Below the pieces are notes generated by a model. The model worked only from the letters and a program-made list of their open reading frames with translations. It was not told the DNA's origin and did not search any database. A stretch of 64,000 nt of DNA from Calendula officinalis (Eukaryota > Streptophyta > Magnoliopsida > Asterales > Asteraceae), in the NCBI GenBank assembly GCA_963853835.1, contig OY970823.1, forward strand, positions 7,644,001 to 7,708,000, given 5' to 3'. Every line of letters starts with the position of its first letter. Positions within the stretch are counted from its first letter, which is position 1. Of this stretch, positions 32,917-44,100 are shown one piece after another. A program made the translations under genes and the position numbers.

Positions 32917-33053
32917 GCGCTGATGTGGCGTTTGGAACTAGAAGTTGTTGAGGTCAATTGGTCAAATGCAAAGAGCTCAATGGTTGGCGTTGTCAGGTTT
33001 GTATGTTATAAGTTTATGTTTTTTTATCATTTATGATAACGAATATAGAGAAA

Positions 33054-33563
33054 TGTTCAAGGTATTCTTTAAATTAAATTTTGTGTATTCTTAAGGGACA
33101 AATCTCAACCATTGATCAATAAGATCTAATGGTCAAGATTAATCACATATTTTATATATGAAGGGTATTTTGGTCATTTGGCACTTAAAAAAAAAGTCAA
33201 TTTTTTTTAATTTTTATTTATTTTATTATTATTTTATTATTATTTTTCGTTAAAAACAATATTATTTGATAATTATGTGTGGTACTGAATCACATGTGAT
33301 TCTGTATACAACCACATGTGATTATCACATTATGTGTTATAAATGAAAAATAAATAACCTTTTTTAAAATAATAATAATAATAAAATAAATTCTAAAATA
33401 AATAATAACATTTATTTATTTATATATATATTTTTTTGTGAAAAAGACCAAAATGCCCATCCAAGTATAAAATATATGATTAATCTTAACCATTACTTAT
33501 AATTAATCAATGGTTGAGATTTGTCCCTTAGGATTACATAAAAATTAGGGACTACCTTGAATA
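33054..33563. mobile_element. Mutator-like MITE downstream of the PPR gene
   Basis: Ends form an inverted repeat of about 130 bp: ttcaaggta..., aagggacaaatctcaaccat and attttggtc are present at the left and in complement at the right (…accttgaa at 33554-33561). The element is about 510 bp and non-coding. The middle is AT-rich and contains aatcacatgtgatt and ccacatgtgattatcacat, the palindrome that fills 3646-4060. I could not find a clean target duplication, so the outer borders are uncertain by a few bases. Confidence 0.78.
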
Positions 33564-33649
33564 CAACCCCAAGTATATTTTATATAATGTTGTATGTAAC
33601 TTGGAGGGATTTGGGGATAATGATGATAACATTCTCTTTGCCTTGTCTC

Positions 33650-33815
33650 TGGTGCCCATCGGGTTGTCGGGTCGGGTAAGAGCTCTTATCGGGTCGGGTT
33701 TGAGCTAAAAAAATTACTAACCCGACCCGATAAGGAATCAGGTTAGTCGGATCAGGTTTAAAAAATCCGATATTAACACAAGATCCGAATACACCCGACC
33801 CGAATAGCGTAACCA
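33650..33815. repeat. CGGGTCGGGT repeat block with inverted arms
   Basis: Five copies of a GGGTCGGGT/ACCCGACCC motif lie within 165 bp, including an inverted arrangement around gtaagagctcttatc (33675-33690) and a further inverted copy near 33720. It is more GC-rich than its surroundings. No transposon end or coding frame can be assigned. Confidence 0.6.
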
Positions 33816-34739
33816 GCTTCAATATTATGATAGCTCTGACCATAATTTTTCTGTAACAGGTCGAGTGAAAGGATTATTTCAACATTCCTGACTGAAAATG
33901 GTTGTTGGGCGGTTGTATAATGTTATGTTGTTGAAAGACTATTCACTGCTGGAGTTGTTCAGGTAACACTTTTCTTGTTTTTTTTTTTTCGGCTAAAAAA
34001 ACTTTCACTTTTTGACACGTTATAATATCACTATCATCTAAAATGTTAAACATTTATAATTGCAGGTGAGAATTCATAATCAATGAGTTAATCCTGATTC
34101 CTACTTAAAGATGACGTTCAAAAGGCTCAAACCCCACATTTCATTTGAGCACATAAATAATCAGATCGATGGATTTTTTTTTTCCTTCCAATTTTGACAC
34201 CTCATTTCTCTATAATTAGTTAATTATATACTCTCTATCCAATCTGGATAATGACGATTCTTCATTAGGATGGTTATTGTTCGTTTCGATCCCCGTATCA
34301 TTATTAGTGTTTTTATATTTTTCGTCCATTTTTTTTATATACATAGATGAATTGTAATAAAGATAGACCCGATACATGTATATAAAGATGTGTAATTCAA
34401 TGGTTTATTTTTTTAAAACCGATTCTTAGTTTGGTTTTGTTTCAATGGTCCATTTTTGTTTCGTTAAGTGGTAGTAGTTTTGAGTAGTCTAACATATTAT
34501 CCGTTTATATTAATTAGCAAACAAAATTATGTAAATTATATAGATATTTTGAGGGTATTTTAAGTAATATATCTTACTAGAGCTTAGCGGTATGTGAATG
34601 ATTCCATAATCAAGAGGTTGTCGGTTTAATTTTGGTTAAAGACATTGTATATATGTATTATATATGTGGTATATGGTTATAGTTTTTGTCTTAAATAAAT
34701 ATAATACCATAAACACTTGACATTTTAACTTCTTTAGAC
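33816..34739. other. Intergenic DNA with no recognisable gene
   Basis: T-rich and AT-rich sequence with poly-T tracts (33981, 34168, 34330). I see no coding frame, LTR or inverted-repeat element. Confidence 0.5.
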
Positions 34740-34875
34740 AACATGATGAAGCAACAAATTTCATTAGTTTTTGTCAAATTAACATCACGTTAGCTCATAT
34801 TTCAACTGACATATTCATGTCATTAATATATATTCTCTTCAGTTTCTTGAGCTCCACCATCATACAAGTTATCTA
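34740..34875. mobile_element. Diverged copy of the 8955-9254 MITE family
   Basis: Contains attagtttttgtcaaattaac, acatcacgttagctcat, caactgacat and tctcttcagtttcttgagc, which align in order with 8990-9080 and with 49188-49280. The ends are too decayed to recognise inverted repeats or a target duplication. Confidence 0.5.
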
Positions 34876-34947
34876 TTCGTATTAGTGCCTAATTTAACTT
34901 ATAAGTAGTCAGGTACTAGGACTTACCTTAATTTCAAATACTTTATA

Positions 34948-35259
34948 CTTCCTTCGATTCAAAATAAGTGCTACACTTTCATAAATAGGTGATCCAAAAT
35001 AAGTGTTACACTTTGAAAACTTACCTTATTTGGCAAAAAATAGTAGGACCCACACCCACTAACTATTTACTTAACAAAGTGAAATGACTCATTTACCCTT
35101 ACTTTTTACTTTTAAACATCATTAACTCCACTTTATTCAAAAGGTGTGAGACCCATTATCCACTAAACATTCAATTGATCTAAATTAACCATCATTATAA
35201 TATTTTGCATCAAAAACCGTGAAACCCAAAGTGTAGCACTTCTTTTGAATCGGAGGAAG
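34948..35259. mobile_element. Stowaway-type MITE
   Basis: The left end CTTCCTTCGATTCAAAATAA and the complement of the right end CTTCCTCCGATTCAAAAGAA match over about 35 bp with few changes (both continue AGTGCTACACTTT). The element is flanked by TA (34946-34947 and 35260-35261), the target of Tc1/Mariner elements. 312 bp, non-coding, with an internal second copy of aaaataagtgttacacttt. Confidence 0.88.
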
Positions 35260-35261
35260 TA

Positions 35262-35730
35262 TGTAATAACTTTAAGGATAGGAACCCATTTTGAGTGTTT
35301 TCGATCGATAACAAAATGAGTAGGAATTTGTTTTGTAAACTCCTACTAAACTGTGCAAAAAGTAGATACTCATGTAAACTTGCAGTTACATTCATTTCCA
35401 CAAGTTATGAGGCACATCCTTGTGTATTAGCAAGTTGGTAAACATGTTTTATAAATTTTGGAACTATTTTATTTTAAAGAAATATCCATATCATTACTTA
35501 TTGACTATTTTAGAACCGTTTTAAGCGACTCAGTTGATCAAATCGCCCCTTTGGTCACCTAAACTTCTAAGGTGATCGGTTTATAGTTTTATAGTTGCTA
35601 CCTTGTATACCAAAAGTGAGATAATTAATACCTCTAGCTAGGCCTTTGGCCTATACAAAGGATCGATGTAGACTTCTAAAATATTTTTTTACTGACAAAT
35701 TTCGTTAACAAAATAGCATGAAGCTAAAAA
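35262..35730. other. Intergenic DNA before the TR-GAG element
   Basis: No gene, LTR or inverted repeat recognised. It ends at catac (35731-35735), the target duplication of the next element. Confidence 0.5.
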
Positions 35731-35735
35731 CATAC

Positions 35736-36414
35736 CGTTCGAGCAACGATTGTCAAACACAAAGAATAGGCGACGTCAACCTTGGATCTCCTGCGATGAT
35801 CACAGTGCAGACCCAACAAGTTCTTGGCGAACCTAGGGTGATCAAGATTGAGTGCGAAGGTGAAAGTGAGAGTGCGTGAACTCTGTGTTTTAAGGCTTTT
35901 TGAATCTGTCTCAGTGTGTTTACGACAATGAGTTAGACCGTGTATTTATATGGCCATTCTCAGGTATATGGAACGTTGGCCCATTATGACTGCAATAAAG
36001 CAGTCATGAAGCGCCATTATGATGGCGTCAATGATCGTGTGTAACGCCTTACTATTATGACTGCAATAAAGCAGTCACGACGTCAGCCACGACTCCAATG
36101 ACAGGCGCTGACAATTCTGACAGGCGCTGACAATTCTGACAGTGCGCTGACAATTCTGACAGGCGATGACAACTCTGACAGGCGCTGACAATTCTGACAG
36201 GCGCTGACAATTCTGACAGGCGCTGACAACTCTGACAGGTGCTGATAATTCTGACATGCGCTGACAACTCTGACAGGCGTTGATAACTTGACAGACGGTC
36301 ATGTCTTGACAGACGGTCATGACCGGCGGAATTGTGACGTGGGCCATGGTCTAAGTGGGCTCGTGAGCCCATCCTCCTTTAGGTTTTGGGGATTAATCCC
36401 TACTAACCTCATCA
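35736..36414 (-). repeat. TR-GAG 3' LTR (left copy)
   Basis: 679 bp. The first base pair reads CG where the other copy has TG. It contains the 19-20-bp tandem array at 36100-36290. On the plus-strand right side lies tgcccccgagttaag, whose complement is the element's polypurine tract (ctcgggggca). Confidence 0.92.
36100..36310. repeat. Tandem array of a 19-20-bp unit in the TR-GAG LTR
   Basis: About ten units close to ctgacaattctgacaggcg, drifting at the right end to cttgacagacggtcatg (two copies). The same array is in the other LTR at 47663-47880. Long frames across it, on either strand, encode only a repetitive Cys/Ser/Gln-rich peptide and arise from the repeat itself. Confidence 0.9.
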
Positions 36415-37920
36415 TGCCCCCGAGTTAAGATTTGCCAAAACAGCGGTTTGCAAGTCGTAACTATCATCACTTGTAAGTCTTCTTCCCGTTTTTTTTTTTT
36501 TTTTTTTTTTGTTCGATCGAGCGAACCGGCTGCCCAAGGCAGAACGGCGGTGCAGGCTGTAACGTCGATCGTCATCGTAAGCTATATCTTCGGCAAATCG
36601 GATCGGCCGCAAGTCAGACCAGCAGCGCGGCTGACTGGAGTCGAGATCTGCGTTTATACCGGCAGTTAGATGGGACCGGCTGTCAATTCGATCGAGTGAA
36701 CCGGCTGCCTCAGGCAGACCGGCTGTGCAGGTTGTAGCTCGACATCTTTTATACCGACGGTTAGGTGAGACCGGCTGTTGGGCCAGTCGATAATCCAGTA
36801 GACCGGCGGTAGGGGAGATCGGCTGTCAAGTATTCGGGCCAGGATAATGTTTTAGACCGGCGGTAGGGGCGACCGGCGGTCGAATAAGATGATCATTTCG
36901 GCGCTTATGGGAGTCCGGCGTTCGATAAGGGGACCGGCGGCAGCAGCTTTAGGGTTTAGACCGTTGTGATTTTAGGGTTAGACTGGCGGTGACTGGCGGT
37001 AGGATTGGACCGGGCTGTAGCCTGTTTAGACCGGCGGTTTAAGGCCGGTTTAGGGTTTACGGGCAGCGATGGAAACGGTGTGGGCCGTCTGCCCAAGGCA
37101 GACCGGACCGAGTTGATTAGCAACCGGCGTTTTAGATTTAGTCGGATTAACTGTGATTAACCGTCGATAAAGCAGGCCGCAAGACCGAGTAGCAATTAGG
37201 GTTTAGCCTAGATCGAATTTGTTAGGGTTTAGCCTACTTTGTATGTCTTGCTTGCAGGTTTAACTGGGTTGCTCGCTACTTTATAGGTACGTATTTGCTT
37301 GTCCATTGCTTTGCTTTGAAAAATAATGTTTTATTGGATGATCAAGCCAATAACACATTTTTGTTTTCATCTTTTTATTATGGATGTTGTGTCGGTATCT
37401 CTGATGTATGCTTCATATTGTGCCTGTGACACTGTGCCAATGGCACTTTTGTTGGTTAACCTTTACTTTGTTTACTCGCGAGGATTGTCGCTTCCCAGTG
37501 AGAAGTGCTTATCTTTTATCAAGTAGATTAAAAGACGAGTATGATTGTATGTTATTTGGCCAGACAAGGTTGTCTTTCTTGGCTTCATACATGTTGTATT
37601 GAACTATGTTCGTAGTTGTGTGCATGCACATGCGTGCTCAAGTTGTAACATTGTACGTAATGAAAGTGCATGTTTGGCTTTAGACTGAGATGTCTATTGT
37701 GGCCTTATGCTTTTTGTATTGCATCCTTACTTCAATATTTATTTGTCAAACTTTATGCAAAAACCATAGAAAAATGATATTGTGAGATAATATTGGGATA
37801 CAAAATCAGACCAAATGCTATTATCGCCAGTTTCATGCATGACCATGACATTCCATGTGCTTGGAAACATGTATTGAAAACATAAAAGAAAAAATGACAG
37901 TAAAGACTATCGCACCTTGA
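36415..37920 (-). other. TR-GAG non-coding 3' region with CCGGCGG/CCGGCTG repeats
   Basis: Between 36525 and 37130 the motif accggcgg or accggctg, or one base off it, occurs about fifteen times at irregular spacing (for example gaccggcggtagggg). The block is CpG-rich against an AT-rich genome. A poly-T tract lies at 36489-36511. From 37200 on the DNA is ordinary and AT-rich. There is no pol domain on either strand. Confidence 0.7.
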
Positions 37921-38064
37921 TAGGTCAGTTAATATTGGCTCCCTCATGTATCATGAGGACATGGCCATCAGGTGGTCCAGGATGTTCTGTGTCTTCCCCC
38001 TTCTTTTGCCAGGCATAACTCTTCTTAAGTGGAGGTTTATTTGTTTGCTGCTTAGCGCCAGGGA
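37921..38064 (-). pseudogene. gag: C-terminal end of the TR-GAG Gag beyond Copia-3
   Basis: Read on the minus strand from 38064, the sequence continues the Gag tail (lysine-rich, KKSYAWQKKG) and reaches a stop near 37951 in one frame or near 37920 in another (GPPDGHVLMIHEGANIN). A V-L-M-I string at this place is usual in Gypsy Gag-linker regions. It shows that the element lost or never had the protease-RT part. Confidence 0.65.
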
Positions 38065-38069
38065 CAAGG

Positions 38070-38792
38070 TGTTGGAATATGCTTCACGCGTATAACATAT
38101 AGTTATATGGCTAGTTGTTTGTGAGCCTAAAGGGTCACACACTTAAACACTTAGCACCATAAGATATATAGTGTAATTAGGGTAATTACAATATATATTA
38201 ATATAAGCTATATGCTTGTATATATTATAGTTTAATATTAATTGTTAATATTGAAACTTAATAGTAAGCAAAATAGAAGGAACAAAAGACAAGGGACTAG
38301 AGTGCAAATTAATCAATGGTTTATGGAAGGCATTAAAGATTGATTAAGGCACCATAAACACTCCCTTGTTTTTAACGTCACCTTCTAATTTCTCTCCTTG
38401 AAATATACGTTTTGGAGATTTGTGAGAAGTATCAAGCGTGGTTGGTAGAATAAGTTTTTCTCCAAAACATCTCACGTCAAAGACCAAAAATGGTTTTTGG
38501 CATTTTTCTTTTGATTTGCTTGCTCAAGGGACTAGCATCCCAATTGGTGTTCTAGACAAGTGTTGTGTGGACTTTCTTTTAGAGGTATTCTAATTGAATA
38601 TTTAGTTTCAATCCATCATCAAATCCATCCGAATCCACAACAAGATCAAAGGCTTCAAGGGTATGAAATGTTCTTCCTAACTCTTTGATTTCTTGATTAG
38701 TTTAATTGTATGATTTAATATCAAGATCCGTTTATGGTGATAAATACTTTCCGCTGCGTTTTGGTTCTTGTTTTAACCTAAAATCACCATTA
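38070..38792 (+). repeat. Copia-3 5' LTR
   Basis: 723 bp beginning TGTTGGAATATGC and ending in aaaatcaccatta. Directly after it gtggtatcacgagtc resembles the initiator-Met primer site with a one-base insertion (TGGTATCACGAG). Confidence 0.93.
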
Positions 38793-39335
38793 GTGGTATC
38801 ACGAGTCATTATATTAATCATATAATTAGCTAGATTTTGTGAAAAGTGGCAAAAACCAAAGTTTTTTTGGTGTTTTAAATTCCGATTTTTAATTTTTTTT
38901 TCGGTTTTTTTATAAATTAATGGGTTAAAATATGGTATTTTTGGAACCCTATTGTCACTTGTTACAAAATCAAATCAAAAAATTAATCTTGTTATTGTAT
39001 TTTTTGATTATTTGGCTTGGAATTTAATTTTTAATTCCATTTTGTTGATATGGCAAAACATGTATTTTTGTCATATCCCAAGCCAAAGCCTTGTCAATTG
39101 TTGCTTGTTTGTGCAAACCGATGAAAGCCTAGACCGTTTGTGAATGAATGTGGTTGATGTTTGGTTGTTTGGTTGTTTTGGGAAAAGCCTTGTTTTTTGG
39201 CTTAATTGTTGTAATTTGTTTCATTTTTTTTTTCTTTTATTTTTGGTGCCATTTTTGGGGCAATTTGTAATGTAAAAGTAATAGAATAGATTGTATTTAT
39301 TTTATCTTTTTATTGTAAATTGTTGACAAAAAATA

Positions 39336-39800
39336 TTGAAGACTAATGAAGAAAACAACAAATTTCCTTCACAAAAGCGAGGGCTGTACGAAAACAAGTT
39401 TTCCAGAGGCATACGGACTCCGTTTTGGGCGATTGAAAAGCCTAAAATGCTTGTAAAGTCGTGGGCTACAACGTTCCAGAAGGCCGGGAAGACTAACGAA
39501 GATTCCTTCAGTGACTTTTCGGGCTTCGAAGTCTGCTGGAATTTTCTGGCAGATTGCATTTTTTCACAATTTTGGGTTCTACTTGCTCAAGAATGTCTTG
39601 GAGCAAGTGGGAGCCCATTGGGTTTATGTAGGCCCGTTTGGGTTCATATTGGCCCGTCCCCTAGTTTGACCCTTCGGTCCGTCGTGATGACTCACATGAC
39701 CGAACCTAGGATTTCATCGGTTGAGGTTTGCACAAAATTTGTTGCATGTTTTATTTATGTTTGTGGTTGTTTTCTTTTCCTATTAGATACAAGTAAATAA
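39336..39800 (+). CDS. 154-codon open frame in the Copia-3 leader, unrecognised
   Basis: The frame starts at an ATG in aatgaag context. Its N-terminal 50 residues are basic and polar (KTNEENNKFPSQKRG, RGIRTPFWAIEKP) and the rest is rich in F, W, C and V, ending in a hydrophobic segment KFVACFIYVCGCFLFLLD. I recognise no domain. Being the longest intact frame of a recently moved element that has lost its pol is suggestive, but chance is possible. Listed as a candidate only. Confidence 0.22.
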   Translation: MKTNEENNKFPSQKRGLYENKFSRGIRTPFWAIEKPKMLVKSWATTFQKAGKTNEDSFSDFSGFEVCWNFLADCIFSQFWVLLAQECLGASGSPLGLCRPVWVHIGPSPSLTLRSVVMTHMTEPRISSVEVCTKFVACFIYVCGCFLFLLDTSK

Positions 39801-39867
39801 AACAATTAAAAATGGTTTTTTGACACAAACATTAAAACATCCAAACATTTAATCATCGATAATTACT

Positions 39868-40117
39868 AGTTAATCATTGATGATTAAACCTTTAATCTAA
39901 AATTGTTTTGAGATTAAACTAAGTTTAAATATGATTTGAAACTTAAAATAATAGTTAATCATTGATGATTAAACCTTTAATCTAAAATTGTTTTGAGATT
40001 AAACTAAGTTTAAATATGATTTGAAACTTAAAATAATAGTTAATCATTGATGATTAAACCTTTAATCTAAAATTGTTTTGAGATTAAACTAAGTTTAAAT
40101 ACGATTTGAAACTTAAA
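39868..40117. repeat. 85-bp direct repeat, three copies, in the Copia-3 leader
   Basis: Units start at 39868, 39953 and 40038, exactly 85 bp apart, with almost no divergence. Each holds taatcattgatgatta, a 16-bp perfect palindrome, and ttgttttgagattaaac. An additional weaker aatcatcgataattac precedes the first unit. Confidence 0.9.
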
Positions 40118-40819
40118 CCTTAATAATCGTTAAATGTTTTTACCGTTTATTAAACGACTTATGAAGTGATATGAATGAAGTACATGATTCATTCATATCT
40201 TAATAAAATTTTATTAATTAAAATTTAACATACCTAAAATTTAAGTCACGCCGTCCAATCGGTTGTAAATCACTTGCTTCTATTTTTGAATTCACGTGAG
40301 ACGTGGTTTGAATCTAGATCCGAGGTCATTATTCTCTACGCGTGAGACCTAGAGCTATTTTGACACGATTTCACATTGGATGACTTAATCGAGTTAACGG
40401 TGAGACCTTGACTCGAGGCGACGATGCGACAAACATGCCACTTGACCCTAGATGCTTGTTCACTAGGTGCCATGAAGTCCCATACCTCTAAGAGTTGCAC
40501 TTGTAATGCAATTGTTGATCGTCACCTACCTATTGGATCTATCACCTCTAGCAGATCAACTGATGCGGTGATAGAAGCTCAATGGGATCTTAGCTTTTAA
40601 TTAAAATTAATTGGGTAGTTAATTGATTAAAAGAAATTATTATTGAAAATACTATTTTTTGAACTTTGGTTGTTATACAGATAACAACAACATCAAAACC
40701 TAAGTATCTCAACTCAAAAATCAGTTCTTGAAAACTGAAACTGACTAATATCAACTTTATCTTCTGATATCGAATTCTAAGGATTGTCCTTAGAGATGAG
40801 AAAGTTGATACACCTATAA

Positions 40820-41495
40820 GTGGCCTTACCTGAGGCACCTCCTGTCAGTGATTCCGCTGCTGTTCGTCAAGCCTTTACCGAAACGTTTATCGAACACCAA
40901 GAAGTTGCTACTCATATGCTTGTGAGCATGAACCCCGAGATTCGAAAGTACTTCGAGGAACTCACAGCATATGACATGATAAGCGAGTTGAAAATGATAT
41001 TTCAACAAAAGGCAGAACTTGAACTGTTCAAAACAGTTAAAGCATTCCATGCTTGCAATCAGGAGGACGGCCAATCAGTTAGCACTTACATCTTGAATAT
41101 GCAATGCTATCTTGATCCAATGGAACGTCTTGGTTACCCCTTACCACAAGTTCTTGGAATGAGCTTGATTCTTACCTCACTATCCAAGGACTATGACCAG
41201 TTTGAAAAGTGTTTTAAAAGTACATAGCATGGGGAAGACAATCGTTGAACATGCTATGGTAAAACTGGTTGAGCAAGGGTTACCCAATACTTTTCTTGCA
41301 ATCAGGGAAGGTAAACCGCAAGCACAAGGCAAGAGTCTAGGTAAGGGTAAGCTAGTTTACTTTTCCAAACCTACGATTCCCCCACCTGCTAAAAAGGAGC
41401 ACCCTGCAAAGGATATTACTTGCCATCATTGCGATGAAACTGGCCATTGAAGGAGGAATTGTCCTGCCTACTTGGCAGAGTTGATGAAGGACAAA
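40820..41495 (+). pseudogene. gag: Copia-3 gag remnant
   Basis: The frame 40820-41227 matches the middle of a plant Copia Gag (MLVSMNPEIRKYFEELTAYDM, FQQKAELELFKTVKAFH, MQCYLDPMERLGYPL). A shift near 41190-41227 leads to a second frame with the zinc knuckle CHHCDETGH, which hits a TGA at 41448-41450 before its last cysteine (then RRNCPAYLAEL). The usual N-terminal region before ALPEAP is not found. Non-functional as it stands. Confidence 0.85.
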
Positions 41496-44100
41496 TGTGT
41501 TCTAGTTAGCACATTAGGTATCTTCATTATAGAACTCCATACTTTTCGTGATAATCTTGAGTGTATGACACTAGTTGTGGAACTCACATTTACACAAATG
41601 TGCAAGATTGAATGTGAAGTAGAAAGCTAAATGAATGGAAGCTGTGATCTTATCCTTCCTAATGCGTTAATTATTGTTTTGAACAAATGTCAATTATGCA
41701 TTGTTTAGCTTTATCGTTTGTTGAATAATGGATTATGATATTTTGTTTTATGAAAAATAACATTTTTTTATTACTATTCCTTGTAATAGTGTGTTTGAAA
41801 TTAATATGCATGATCCTAATTCAAACGATAGTTCTATATACAAATGTAGCACTCAAGAATCCAAATTGGTTCGGATTCTACTTACCTAGATCATCGTCAT
41901 CTTTTCCACATAAACAAGAAACGCATTTTGATACTAAAACTCGACGGGCTTTTTACAAATGATTATGAATCATTTAAAATGCCTCTCTTGTATATTATGG
42001 AAAGATAACAAGAAAGCTTTTCTCCCAAGTTGGCGAAAGAGCTACAAATCTACTTGGACTCATACATACTGATGTATGTGGCCCTTTTAGAACTAAGACT
42101 AGGGAAGGTGCCACCTACTTTCACTGATGATATCATTCGATGTGGTTATGTTTACTTGATTAAACATCAACATGGAAGCTTTAATGATATCAGTCGCTAT
42201 GGTTATGTTTACTTGATTAGACATAAACATGAAATCTTTGAAATGTTGAAAGCTTTCTAAAGTAAAAGTAGAAAATCAACTTGGCAAGACAACAAAGGCT
42301 TTCAGTCCTGATTAAGGATGAAAGTACATGAGTCAAGAGTTTCCGGATCATCCCTCACATCGTGAGATTGTCTCACAATTCACTCTTTCATACACTCCAC
42401 AAGATAATGGTGCGTCTGGAAGGAGTTATCGGACCCTGTATGACATGGTGCGATCTATGATGAGTCCTACTACTCTTACACTATCCTTTTGAGGGGCATG
42501 CACTGAAGTCTGCTGCTCGAATACTTGATATGGTTCCGACCAAAAGGTTAAAAAGACACCATATGAGATATGGCGTGGGAAAGTCCCTAATTTGTCTTAC
42601 TTGAGGATCTGGGGTTGTGAGGATCTCGTGGAACGAGACATGCCGAACAAACTTGAGCCCATATCTATCAAGTATATCTTCGATTACTATTTTACTTCCC
42701 AACTGAGAACAAATGGTTGTTACTCGGTATGCTGAGTTTCTTGAGAACAGTCTCATTTCATAAAGCAAGTGAGAGCACTATAGACTTTGACAAGATTCAA
42801 AGTGAAGATACACAACCTTCTGGTAACACTAGCAAATATCATTCTGAGGCTGGACATATAGATGTTGGACCACAGGATGATGTTGTTCCCATTCATAGAT
42901 CCGCAAGGACACCTCATGCACCTGAACGATATAGATCTATGTCGATGCTGAGGAGCAAGTTTCGAGGATCATTATGAACCCCCTAACTATCAAGTTGCAT
43001 TATCGAATTTTGAATTCGAAAAATGACTTGAAGCTATGAATGCGAAAATAAAATCCATGAGAGACAATCAAGTTTTGAACTTTGTTGATCTTTCTCAAAA
43101 CAGTAAGACTGTTGACATGGATGAAAATATACACACCTATAAATCTCTCATAGTAACAAAAGGTTACACTCAATCCTACTGGATTGACAATGACGAAACC
43201 TTCTCGCCTGTTACTAAAGACATTAGGATTCTCATAGCCAAAGTAGTGTACTATGACTATGAAATTTGGTTAATGATGAAATCAAAACGTTTGTTTCACC
43301 TAAAACACAAACTGGGTATGTGTATATATGAAAGCTAGTGGGAGCGTTGTCATTTCTCAAGTCATACATGTTGATGACATGTCACTCATATGAAACAATA
43401 TACCATGCAACAAGATGAAAATCCTGGCTTGGAAAATGTTTCGACATGATGGATTGTAGGGACACGACATACATACTTGAAGTAAAGATCTATAATGATA
43501 GATCAAAGCGGTTAATTGGTTTAAGTCAAAGTGCTTACATTGACAAAAATTCTAAATGGTTTAGAGTGGTACTCCCAAACGAGGAAGTCCTCGTATGCCA
43601 CACAATGTAAACTTTAGTGAGACTCAAGGACCTTCCACACCTGATGTGGTGAAGCGGATGAATGTAATCCCCTATGAATTGGCTATTACATTCATCATGT
43701 ACGCTGTAAGGAGCACTAGGCCAAATGTAACGTCCTTAGGGGACCTTACTAGAAAATACCAACAGAATTCATGAGAGAGTCACTGGATTGCTGTTAAGAA
43801 CACATTGAAGTATTTTAAAGTACTGGATATATGTTTCTTGGTCATGGTGGAGATACTGAACTGAAACTAAGTATACTTGCTATACTTATGTTGGTTTTGA
43901 AATAGGTCGTGATGACGCTAGTTCCTATTTACGAAGGTTCACTACATTCGAATGATTTTTCGAGATATGTGAAATTCGTACACTTAAAGTTCAAACAGAT
44001 AACTAACTAGCTGACGCTTTATCGAACTCAATGTCTTGTACCAAACATCTTGAATATGAATGGAACATTGGACTTCGACAAGCTAGTAGTTTCATGTAAA
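41496..44100 (+). pseudogene. pol: Copia-3 pol remnants
   Basis: Fragments in several frames keep Copia order. Integrase-like pieces lie at 42030-42620, with a segment like the IN C-terminal region near 42530-42620. The IN-RT linker RRSARTPHAPERY-like sequence is at 42890-42940. RT pieces are at 43036-43280 (TKGYTQ, DETFSPVTKDIRI), and an altered VDD triplet is near 43369. RNase H-like end sequence (LADAL-like, SMSCTKH) is near 44010-44050. Numerous stops and internal deletions exclude function. Confidence 0.75.

Larger units (their letters stand above)
38793..40819 (+). other. Copia-3 long leader
   Basis: About 2 kb between primer site and the gag fragment. It contains a 154-codon open frame (39336-39800) and an 85-bp triplicate (39868-40117). 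Around 40330-40560 the text gagacctagagc, gagaccttgac suggests older degenerate repeats. The beginning of the usual gag is missing or unrecognisable here. Confidence 0.6.

Noticed and set aside
36105..36300. Short regular direct repeats that look superficially CRISPR-like
   Set aside because: Head-to-tail units without unique spacers, inside a plant LTR.
36055..36372. Open frames of 90-105 codons, minus strand, with a repeated Ser/Cys/Gln peptide (also at 47618-47935)
   Set aside because: They only read through the 19-20-bp tandem array in the LTR; both LTR copies show them and no domain is present.
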